DNA from: UBA2991 sp965221735
Lineage (GTDB): Bacteria; Chloroflexota; Dehalococcoidia; Tepidiformales; Tepidiformaceae
Assembly (NCBI GenBank): GCA_965221735.1
Contig: OZ244910.1
Coordinates: 1,798,001 to 1,862,000 of the forward strand
Direction of reading: 5' to 3'
Length of the DNA stretch: 64,000 nucleotides
Under the pieces are notes generated by a model. The model was not told the origin of the DNA. It worked only from the letters and a program-made list of their open reading frames with translations, and made no database searches. Made by a program: the position numbers and the translations under genes. Each line of letters starts with the position of its first letter. The first letter of the stretch is position 1. Shown piece after piece: positions 16,738-23,719 of the stretch.

Positions 16738-17289
16738 ATGTCGGACGAGCTTGCGGAACTGCGCGCGCGGGTCGCCCGCCTGGAGGCGGAGCGAGCGGTG
16801 ATCAGCACCTTCAACGAGTACTTCTACAACATGGATATCGGCTACACGGACGGGATCCTGGACGTGTTCCACGAGGACGCGGTACTGGACGTGATCAACT
16901 TCCCGCCGGGGACGATGGACGACCTGCGATTCGAGGGCCGCGAGGCGATGCGGGAGCTGTACGGGCCGCACTCGAGCGCGGAGCCGACGCTCTCGGGCGG
17001 GCACCACTCGGCGAACGTGCAGGTGAACGTGGCGGAGGACTGCTCGAGCGCGGAGCTGAGCGCCTACTTCATGACGTCGGGCGGCCACGGCGGCCTGGGC
17101 GGGGGGCTCTACCAGGGCACGTTCGTGCCGGACGGGGACAAGTGGCGTATCTCGCACTACCGCATCATCAGCAACTGGGGCTGGTCGCCGGACCAGTGGA
17201 CGAAGCGGACGGAGTCGCTGCCGGCGAGCAAGGCGAAGCGGGGCGGCAAGCCGCCGGTGTACGAGTTCCCGAAGCAGCCGGTGGGGTAG
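16738..17289 (+). CDS. SnoaL-like (NTF2-fold) protein
   Basis: 183 residues from the ATG at 16738, preceded by GGGAGCG. It begins with a short coiled-coil helix (ELRARVARLEAERAVI) and has YFYNMDIGYTDGILDVFHEDAVLD, the Asp/His-bearing entrance typical of SnoaL-like polyketide cyclases and ring isomerases, and a final IISNWGWSPDQW. Such proteins bind or isomerise small hydrophobic ring compounds. It is divergent from the P450 at 15260-16579, so both may share a control region at 16580-16737. Exact reaction unknown. Confidence 0.72.
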   Translation: MSDELAELRARVARLEAERAVISTFNEYFYNMDIGYTDGILDVFHEDAVLDVINFPPGTMDDLRFEGREAMRELYGPHSSAEPTLSGGHHSANVQVNVAEDCSSAELSAYFMTSGGHGGLGGGLYQGTFVPDGDKWRISHYRIISNWGWSPDQWTKRTESLPASKAKRGGKPPVYEFPKQPVG

Positions 17290-17293
17290 GGGC

Positions 17294-17310
17294 GGCGGGC
17301 TGCGCCCGCC
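17294..17310 (+). terminator. Hairpin after the SnoaL-like gene
   Basis: GGCGGGC and GCCCGCC around TGC, 4 nt after the TAG stop. No T run follows. Confidence 0.35.
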
Positions 17311-17313
17311 AGG

Positions 17314-17490
17314 AGAGCGCGTCGCTGAGTGGGGCTGAGGGGCGAGGAGAGCGGCGGGTTGGTTCCCGCGCTCGACTGCTTCGCGCTCGCGACGCCCGCC
17401 TGAGTGGAGCGCGTCGCTGACGCGCCGCTGAGGGACGATAAGCGGCGGGGTAGTTCCGGCGCTGGAATGCTTCGCCCTCGCGACGCCGTC
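17314..17490. repeat. Two imperfect direct repeats of about 88 bp
   Basis: Copy 1 (17314-17400) and copy 2 (17405-17490) share the same order of blocks: GAGCGCGTCGCTGA, GCTGAGGG, AGCGGCGGG, TTCC, GCTCGA/GCTGGA, TGCTTCGC and CTCGCGACGCC. They fill most of the gap between the SnoaL-like gene and the end of the convergent lipoprotein gene. Neither copy encodes a supported protein. Confidence 0.6.
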
Positions 17491-17532
17491 CCAACAGCAC
17501 TCGCCCTCCTCAGGTTGTGTTCTCGGTCCACC

Positions 17533-18441
17533 CTACTCCTGGGGCACAGAAGCAAAGAGAGCGTCGAACACGGCGTTCACCCGCTCTGCCTCGCCCCCGG
17601 TGGCGCAGCCGGTGTCTCTCTCAATGACGACCATTTCAGACCAGCTCTCCAGTTCGCCATCAGGGCCCTCCACGTAGTGGGTGTAGCTGCCAATCGTGAT
17701 CGACGCCCCCGTGGGCTCATCCGAGATGGTCGTCGTGAGCCCCCAGTCATGCCAGACATCGCCCGCCAAAAACTCGGCGGGTAGGTCGGGGTGGCCCTCG
17801 CCACCCGATTCCCAGGGATACGCCTGTAGCCGCACGCCCGCGGGAATGACGAACCTCAGATCGCAACTCCCGCATTCTCCGATGGGTATGGCCCACTCCC
17901 GGCTGCCATCGCCCTCGGCAATCACGTCGGATTCCATCCTCAGAATGCCCGTCCCGTGCACCCATGTTCCCACCCAGTCCGAGACAACTCCTTCCCCCTG
18001 CCCCTGGACCCCCCGCATCTGCACGAGGTAGCCCCCCGGCTCTACGCCTGTCAGGCGGTAGCTGCGCACACCACCACCGCCTGGTATGTCCGTGAAGTCA
18101 CCTGCTTCGGTCCCGGCCACGCGGCGCTTCCAGTCCGTGCCTCTCCGGTCCCACTCTCGGGGGCTCACTTTCACTGTCACGGCGCGGTACTGCCACTTGT
18201 TGACCCCCTCGGACGCCCCACTCCACTCCAGCAGAAGCTCGCCGGGCTGCCCTTGACTGATCAGACGGGGTTGCAGGTGGTCGGGGGCTTCGCGGCAGCT
18301 TTCGGGTGGCGTGCTCGACCCGCCGCCGCACGTGAGAGTGGCGCAGGCTGCCAGTAGGGCCACAACGACTAGGGCAATGCGGTGCGGCACAGTGACTACT
18401 CCCGCCAATTGCGGGGGCCGGCCACGACCTCTTCGCGTCAT
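17533..18441 (-). CDS. Predicted lipoprotein of unknown function
   Basis: 302 residues. A basic leader and hydrophobic run (IALVVVALLAACATLTC) contain the lipobox LAAC, so it should be an exported lipid-anchored protein. The mature part has a fibronectin-III-like stretch (LLEWSGASEG, VEPGGYLVQMRGVQG with a YRLTG turn, about 75-155) and a second domain with a C-G-S-C pair (IGECGSCDLRF) that may form a disulfide. No enzyme motif seen. GC is slightly lower than in its neighbours. Start could also be a GTG a few residues into the leader. Confidence 0.6.
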   Translation of the reverse strand: MTRRGRGRPPQLAGVVTVPHRIALVVVALLAACATLTCGGGSSTPPESCREAPDHLQPRLISQGQPGELLLEWSGASEGVNKWQYRAVTVKVSPREWDRRGTDWKRRVAGTEAGDFTDIPGGGGVRSYRLTGVEPGGYLVQMRGVQGQGEGVVSDWVGTWVHGTGILRMESDVIAEGDGSREWAIPIGECGSCDLRFVIPAGVRLQAYPWESGGEGHPDLPAEFLAGDVWHDWGLTTTISDEPTGASITIGSYTHYVEGPDGELESWSEMVVIERDTGCATGGEAERVNAVFDALFASVPQE

Positions 18442-18530
18442 GGCGCGAGCGTAGCGCCTCCTTTGCCGAATTACCCTCCCCCCGCGCTACACTTGCGCGC
18501 GGCCCGATGGAGGCCGTGGAGGTGGTTCTG

Positions 18531-18974
18531 ATGCCGATGTCCCAAGAGGAGATGGATGCGTTCCTAGCGCAGCCGAGGAATGCGATTGTGGCGACCGTCA
18601 ACCCGGACGGGTTTCCCCAGCTGACGCCGATCTGGTTTCACTGGGAGGACGGGACGGTCTACTTCAGCACGACGGCGCCGCGCCTGAAGACGAAGAACCT
18701 GGAGCGCGACGGGCGCGTCTCGATCTGCGTCGACGAGCCGGGGGACCCGGACCAGCGGACGGTCGTGCTGGCGGCAGAGTCCTGCACGATCACGCCCGGC
18801 CTGGGAACGGTGACGGAGACGATCGCGCGCAAGTACGGCGGCGACAACTGGGAGAGCAGCTACGAGCACATCGCGAACACGCCGGACCGCGTGGTGGTGT
18901 CGTTCGTGCCGACGCGGGTCCTGACCTGGAGCTCCTCGGCGGACCGGCGGGTGCACGTCCAGAAGAACCGCTAG
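18531..18974 (+). CDS. PPOX-class (F420/FMN-binding split-barrel) protein
   Basis: 147 residues from the ATG at 18531, which has GGAGG 8 nt upstream; an in-frame ATG at 18507 lacks this. The split-barrel signature is clear: AIVATVNPDGFPQLTPIWFHWEDGTVYFSTT, then K-T-K-N-L-x-R-D-x-R-V-S-I-C-V-D. Many such proteins reduce substrates with F420H2 or bind FMN. Together with the nearby P450 and SDR genes it may reduce an intermediate. Cofactor choice cannot be read from the sequence alone. Confidence 0.8.
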   Translation: MPMSQEEMDAFLAQPRNAIVATVNPDGFPQLTPIWFHWEDGTVYFSTTAPRLKTKNLERDGRVSICVDEPGDPDQRTVVLAAESCTITPGLGTVTETIARKYGGDNWESSYEHIANTPDRVVVSFVPTRVLTWSSSADRRVHVQKNR

Positions 18975-18975
18975 T

Positions 18976-19025
18976 GACCGGTGGTTGGTGATCGGTGGTC
19001 GGTGGCCGGTAGCCGGCCGGCGACC
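18976..19025. repeat. GGTGG/CCGG-rich short repeats
   Basis: A run of near copies of the unit CGGTGGT/C (GGTGGTTGGTGATCGGTGGT and onward to CCGGTAGCCGGCCGG) between the PPOX gene and the first SDR. Could be a REP-like or structured intergenic element; no function shown. Confidence 0.35.
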
Positions 19026-19108
19026 ATGCGAGGGCTCTTCGAGGCTCGTAGGATGCGCGTACATCGCGCTCCGTGATATGCAGGCGCGGGCGCAAACCGG
19101 AGGCTGTC

Positions 19109-19930
19109 ATGGGATTTCTTGACGGGAAGGTAGCGCTCGTGACGGGCGCCGCCGAGGGCGTCGGTGTCGCGTTCGCGAACGCGGTCGCGGCGGAGGGCGC
19201 GAACGTCGCGATCTGCGACATCCGCGACAACGTGGACGAGCGCGCGAGCCAGATCGGCGACGCGCACGGGGTCGAAACGGCCTCGTTCCACGCGAACACG
19301 GGCGTACCGGAGGACTGCTGGCGCGTGGTCGACAGCACGATGGAGCGGTTCGGCCGGATCGACGTGCTGATCAACAACGCGGGCACGATCGCGATGACCT
19401 CGCCGACGGACCCGTGGGAGAAGTCGGTCGCGGACTACGACCTGGTGATGAACGTGAACAACCGCGCCTACTACCTGTTCGGCCGGGCGGTGTTCCCGAT
19501 CATGCAGGAGCAGGGCGGGGGCGACATCGTCAATATCGCCACCGACCACATCTACACGCAGAAGAACCGGCCCTCGGGCGGCGGCTGGGTGATGGACACC
19601 TACGACGCCTCGAAGTGGGGGCTGAACGGGTTCCTGCTGAGCTGGTCGAAGGCGGGGGAGCCGCACAACATCCGCGTGAACGGGATCTGCCTGGGGGCCA
19701 CGGACTCGCACATGCTGCGGGGGTTCACGGGCGAGGAGAACCTGACGCCGGAGATCATCGCGAGCTGGATGAAGCCGGGGGACGTGGCCCAGGTCGTGAT
19801 GGACCTGATCAAGGACGGGCGCAGCGGCTACAACATCCCGGTGTGGGTCGACGACCCGGTGGTCCTGACACCGCGCAGCGACGATTTCTCGATGAAGGTC
19901 GGCATCATGAAGTCGGCCTTCCCGGCGTAG
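19109..19930 (+). CDS. Short-chain dehydrogenase/reductase (tandem pair, first)
   Basis: 273 residues from the ATG at 19109 (the frame opens at 19073 but MGFLDGK aligns with the neighbour's start). NAD(P)-binding glycine motif TGAAEGVGVAFA, cofactor acid in VAICDIRD, INNAGT, and catalytic YDASK. The position usually held by Ser in N-x-S-S reads NIATDHIY, shared with the next gene (ISTDH), which marks an unusual SDR subtype. The next SDR starts 10 nt later and a P450 follows, so all three probably act in sequence on one substrate. Confidence 0.88.
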   Translation: MGFLDGKVALVTGAAEGVGVAFANAVAAEGANVAICDIRDNVDERASQIGDAHGVETASFHANTGVPEDCWRVVDSTMERFGRIDVLINNAGTIAMTSPTDPWEKSVADYDLVMNVNNRAYYLFGRAVFPIMQEQGGGDIVNIATDHIYTQKNRPSGGGWVMDTYDASKWGLNGFLLSWSKAGEPHNIRVNGICLGATDSHMLRGFTGEENLTPEIIASWMKPGDVAQVVMDLIKDGRSGYNIPVWVDDPVVLTPRSDDFSMKVGIMKSAFPA

Positions 19931-19940
19931 GAGGGGAACG

Positions 19941-20810
19941 ATGGGATTCCTGGACGGAAAGGTCGGAGTCGTCACGGGGGCGGCGCAGGGGCTGGGAACG
20001 GCCTACGCGCGGGCCCTCGCAAGCGAGGGGGCGGACGTCGCCATTTGCGACGTGAAGCCGGAAGTGAGCGCCGTCGCCGACGAGATCGCGGCGACGAGCG
20101 GCCGCACGGTGCGCGCGTACCCCTGCGATGTCTCGGACGCGGAAGCCATCCGCGGGTTCGTCGACGGGGTGCTGCGCGACTTCGGGGGCGTGGACGTGGT
20201 CGTGATGAACGCCGCCATCTACGGGTCATCGCCGCTCGATCTGTCGCGCGAGGAGGCGCTGGCCGAGTACCAGCGCTTCTATGACACGAACGTGAAAAGC
20301 GTGTACCTGCTGGAGCGGGCGTTCGCGCCCTCGCTGGTGGAGCGGGAGGGCGACATCGTGGTCATCTCGACGGACCACGTGCTGCCGCCGCTGGAGCCCG
20401 GGGGCACGCGCGGCGGGCCCGGGAGCGACCTCTACGACTCCTCGAAGTGGGTGCTCAACGGGTACATCCAGGCGTGGGCGCTGGGGTTCGCCGCCCAGGG
20501 CCACAACGTGCGCGTGAACGGCATCGGCATGGGAGCGACGGACACGCCCATGCTGCGGGGCGTCTTCCCGGGCGACGGTCCATCGGACGAGATCGTGGCG
20601 GGTTGGATGACACCGGCGCAGCAGGGGCAGCTTCTGCTCGACCTGCTGCAGGACGGGCGCACCGGCGACCTGATCTCGTCGGAGCCAGGGCATCCGGTGG
20701 AGCTGCCGCCGCGCTCGGCGTACGGTCAGCCGGTCTCGAACCTGCCGATCGAGCAGTTCCACCACGGGCTCATGGGACTCGAGCCGGCCATCTGGGAGCC
20801 GCCGAGCTAG
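19941..20810 (+). CDS. Short-chain dehydrogenase/reductase (tandem pair, second)
   Basis: 289 residues. Paralogue of the gene just upstream: same MGFLDGKVGVVTGAAQGLGT start, VAICDVKPE acid position, VISTDHVLPP and catalytic LYDSSKWVLNG. A 10-15 residue insertion lies between the TDH motif and the catalytic Tyr, as in its neighbour. A GGAGGG site lies 6 nt before the P450 gene downstream. Substrate unknown. Confidence 0.88.
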   Translation: MGFLDGKVGVVTGAAQGLGTAYARALASEGADVAICDVKPEVSAVADEIAATSGRTVRAYPCDVSDAEAIRGFVDGVLRDFGGVDVVVMNAAIYGSSPLDLSREEALAEYQRFYDTNVKSVYLLERAFAPSLVEREGDIVVISTDHVLPPLEPGGTRGGPGSDLYDSSKWVLNGYIQAWALGFAAQGHNVRVNGIGMGATDTPMLRGVFPGDGPSDEIVAGWMTPAQQGQLLLDLLQDGRTGDLISSEPGHPVELPPRSAYGQPVSNLPIEQFHHGLMGLEPAIWEPPS

Positions 20811-20826
20811 CGCCAGGAGGGACGCC

Positions 20827-22092
20827 ATGACGGCCGTGAGCTTCGACCCGGCGGTGTTCGACACGCCGGAGTACTGGCGCGACCCGTACCCCCACCTGAA
20901 GGTGCTGCGCGACCACTTCCCCGTGTACCACGACGAGATGCACGGGCTCTGGTACATCACGCGCTACGACGACGTGTGCAACGCCTTCAAGGACAACGTG
21001 CATTACTCGAGCAAGAACCTGGAGCGCTCGATGGCGCTCGTGTTCGGCACGACGATGATGCAGTTCGACGGGGAGGAGCACACGAAGCGGCGGAACATCG
21101 TCGCCCCGGAGTTCTCGGGACGGCGCATGGAGCCGTTGATCCCGATCATCGAGAGGAACACGCAGGACCTCGTCGACCGGATCACGGCGAGCGCGGCGGA
21201 GCGGCTCGCGCAGGGGTTCGCGGAGGAAGGCGAAGTCGAGCTGATAGATGCGTTCAGCTCGCGGCTGCCGGTGATGGTGATCATCGACATGCTGGGCCTC
21301 CCACAGGAGGACCACGACCTCTTCCACGAGTGGTACCCGGCGATGATGGCGGGCCTGACGGGCACGCCGGAGCAGCGCGAGTACGGCATCGAGTGCAACC
21401 AGCTGTTCCACGCCTATATCGACAGGCTGGTCGACGAGCGCAGCGTGAATCCGGGCGAGGACCTGATCTCGAAGCTCTGCATCGCGGAGGTGGACGGGGC
21501 GCGGATGTCGAAGGAAGACATCAAGGCGTTCTCGAGCCTGCTGCTGGTGGCGGGCGGCGAGACCACGGACAAGGCGATCGGGAACATGTGGGTGCACATG
21601 ATGGAGAACCCCGCTCAGTTCGCGGAGGTGAAGCGCGACCCGGACCTGTTCGACCGCGTGTTCACGGAGACGATGCGGATCACGCCGCCGGCGGGGAGCC
21701 AGCAGCGGGATGTCGTGAAGCCGGTCGAGCTGTACGGCCAGACGATCCCGGTGGGGGCGGAGGCGCACTTCTCGATCTTCGGGGCGAACCATGACGAGCG
21801 CGTTTTCGACCACCCGGACGAGTTCGACATCTTCCGGGACGATCTGTATTTCGGGCGGGAGCTACGGTCGGGGTACTTCGAGGGCGGGCGCGCGGGGCAC
21901 CTCGGCTTCGGGCTGGGCAAGCACTTCTGCGTGGGCTACCAGCTGGCGCGCTCGGAGGCGGTCATCGGTTCGAAGGCGCTGCTCCGGGCGATGGGCAACC
22001 CGCGGGTGAAGGCGGGTGGGGCGGCGCACATCCAGGTGGCCGGCCCGATGAACGAGCAGCCGCGGCTGAACCTCGAGTTCGACGTGATGTGA
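20827..22092 (+). CDS. Cytochrome P450 (second of four)
   Basis: 421 residues. Canonical motifs: AGGETTDKAIGN in the I helix, FTETMRITPP for E-x-x-R and the heme loop HLGFGLGKHFCVGYQLARSE. Only 16 nt follow the SDR stop, so it is in the same operon as the SDR pair. It is the same length as, and clearly similar to, the P450 at 28794-30059. A hydroxylation followed by alcohol oxidation by the SDRs is a natural inference. Confidence 0.94.
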   Translation: MTAVSFDPAVFDTPEYWRDPYPHLKVLRDHFPVYHDEMHGLWYITRYDDVCNAFKDNVHYSSKNLERSMALVFGTTMMQFDGEEHTKRRNIVAPEFSGRRMEPLIPIIERNTQDLVDRITASAAERLAQGFAEEGEVELIDAFSSRLPVMVIIDMLGLPQEDHDLFHEWYPAMMAGLTGTPEQREYGIECNQLFHAYIDRLVDERSVNPGEDLISKLCIAEVDGARMSKEDIKAFSSLLLVAGGETTDKAIGNMWVHMMENPAQFAEVKRDPDLFDRVFTETMRITPPAGSQQRDVVKPVELYGQTIPVGAEAHFSIFGANHDERVFDHPDEFDIFRDDLYFGRELRSGYFEGGRAGHLGFGLGKHFCVGYQLARSEAVIGSKALLRAMGNPRVKAGGAAHIQVAGPMNEQPRLNLEFDVM

Positions 22093-22104
22093 GGGGTTCT
22101 TTCC

Positions 22105-22698
22105 CTAGCGGGCGTCGGGGTCGAGGCCGCGGCGCTCGCGCTCGGCGCGCATGCGGACCGCGTCGGAGTCGAGGCGCGGGCCGCGCTCCTCGTCGGTAAG
22201 GGTACCGGCGACGTCCTTGGCGGACTTGCCGCTATCGAACGTGATCCACTTCTCGGGCGTGGCCTCGATGATGATGCGCAGGGGCGAGTCGAGGCGCTCG
22301 ACGAAGTCGTCCTCGGCGGCCTTGTCGTCGGGGTTGGCCTTGTGCGCGAGGGCGCGATAGAACCAGTCCTTGGTCTCCTGGTCCTCGCGGACGACGGCCC
22401 GGCACTTGGCGGTGGCGGCGCCGCGGGGGGAGTCGGGGCTCTGGGCGGAGATGCCGCTGACGGCGACGGAGACACGGCCATCACGGCGGATGGCGGCGAC
22501 GCGATGGCGGTGCGCCGCGCAGGTGATCCAGAACTTGCCGTCCCTCCAGACGAAGGAGTGGTAGACGCCGACGGGCCAGCCGTCCTTGGTGCCCCACATG
22601 AGGATGCACTCGCTGGCGTCGTTCATGAGCTGGTCGATCTGGTCGTCGCTGTAGGGGTAGACGGAGACGACCTCGTGGTCGCGCATACCTTCGGGCAC
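22105..22698 (-). CDS. PPOX-superfamily FMN-binding protein
   Basis: 197 residues. The GTG at 22698 is chosen because AAGGAGG lies 5 nt upstream; the ATG at 22686 is too close to that site. Core: ASECILMWGTKDGWPVGVYH, ITCAAHRHRVAAIRRDGRVSVAV and R-A-V-V-R-E-D, matching split-barrel flavin/F420-binding proteins. The C-terminus is highly charged. It converges on the P450 at 20827-22092 with 12 nt between stops. Function within the catabolic set is likely but not shown. Confidence 0.78.
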   Translation of the reverse strand: MPEGMRDHEVVSVYPYSDDQIDQLMNDASECILMWGTKDGWPVGVYHSFVWRDGKFWITCAAHRHRVAAIRRDGRVSVAVSGISAQSPDSPRGAATAKCRAVVREDQETKDWFYRALAHKANPDDKAAEDDFVERLDSPLRIIIEATPEKWITFDSGKSAKDVAGTLTDEERGPRLDSDAVRMRAERERRGLDPDAR

Positions 22699-22763
22699 GG
22701 GAACCTCCTTGGAGTCAGGCGCGTACGGTAGCCAGACTGCGGCGCGTCCGCAAAGGGCCAGGC

Positions 22764-23537
22764 CTATGGATGGCCGGCAACCATGAGCAGTGTGCCGGTG
22801 ACCCAGCTGGAGGCGTCGGAGGCGAGGTAGACGGCTGCGGCGCCGAAGTCCTCCTCCTTGCCGAGGCGCTTGAGCGGTTCGTTCTCGGCCATCTTCGCGA
22901 AGTACTCGTCGTCGCCGCCGGAGGCGTCCTCGTAGTCCTCGGTGCGGACCGAGCCGGGGAGGATGGCGTTGACGCGGATGTTGAAAGGCGCCATCTCCAG
23001 CGCGAGGGTCTTGGTGAGGTGGTTGAGACCGGCCTTGGAGGCCGTGTAGACGCCGTTCGTGGGGGCTCCACGGGAGATGGCCCCGACGGAGCTGACGTTG
23101 ATGATGGCGCCGCCGCCCGTGCTGCGCATCGCGGGCCAGACAGCCTTCGCGCACATCCAGGGGGCCTTGAAGTTGAGGGTGGTGGTGGCGTCCCAGGACT
23201 CCTCGGGCGTCTTGACGAGGAAGTTGACGCCCTGCTCCTGCAGGCCGCCGGCGTTGCTGACCCAGATATCGATGCGGCCGAAGTGGTCCATCATCGACTG
23301 AACGAGGCCCTCGACGTTGGACCAGTCTCGAACGTCGGTGGGGAGGGCGAGGGTGCGGCGGCCGCGCTCCTCGATCTCCTTGCCGACGTCCTTGAGGAGC
23401 TGCTCGCGACGCCCGGCAACGGCGACGTCGGCTCCTGCCTCCGCGAGGCCGAGGGCGATGCCGCGGCCAATGCCGCCGCCGCCACCCGTCACCATCGCGA
23501 TCTTTCCTTCCAGGCTGAACAGATCGAGGATTCCCAT
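22764..23537 (-). CDS. Short-chain dehydrogenase/reductase
   Basis: 257 residues from the ATG at 23537 (MGILDLFSLEGKIAMVTGGG). Classical SDR: TGGGGGIGRGIA, NAGG, catalytic Ser in NVSSVG, YTASK, and NAILPGSVRTE. C-terminal WVTGTLLMVAGH is typical. Unlike the pair at 19109-20810 it has the usual Ser and loop. It lies 65 nt upstream of the PPOX gene and may be co-transcribed with it. Confidence 0.9.
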   Translation of the reverse strand: MGILDLFSLEGKIAMVTGGGGGIGRGIALGLAEAGADVAVAGRREQLLKDVGKEIEERGRRTLALPTDVRDWSNVEGLVQSMMDHFGRIDIWVSNAGGLQEQGVNFLVKTPEESWDATTTLNFKAPWMCAKAVWPAMRSTGGGAIINVSSVGAISRGAPTNGVYTASKAGLNHLTKTLALEMAPFNIRVNAILPGSVRTEDYEDASGGDDEYFAKMAENEPLKRLGKEEDFGAAAVYLASDASSWVTGTLLMVAGHP

Positions 23538-23639
23538 GCACACGCTCCTGCGAAGAGGTTTCGGGGAAGTGTACGCGAGGCCGGTGAGCGGGGCCGACGG
23601 GGCCGTGGATTCACCCCGGGTAGCGGCCAATTCTCTGGC

Positions 23640-23719
23640 AACCGTTGTCCCTTTAAATGTATGCTTCCGCGCTGCACGGAACGGGGTGGCAGTGACCGCC
23701 CCGTTCGCGGGAGCATCCC
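23640..23719 (+). promoter_or_regulatory. Possible promoter of the Thr-Pro repeat protein gene
   Basis: An AT-rich island (CTTTAAATGTATGC, about 23651-23664) in an otherwise very GC-rich gap between divergent genes, followed by a GGGAG site 6 nt before the GTG start at 23720. No good -35/-10 pair at standard spacing. Confidence 0.3.

Noticed and set aside
18976..19025. Short GGTGG repeats as a CRISPR or riboswitch
   Set aside because: Units are too short, irregular and without spacers; no conserved riboswitch core.
22699..23541. A single 478-codon frame spanning the PPOX and SDR genes
   Set aside because: Its first half is out of frame with the SDR and Arg/Pro-rich; only the last 197 codons are a real protein, with its own ribosome-binding site at the GTG 22698.
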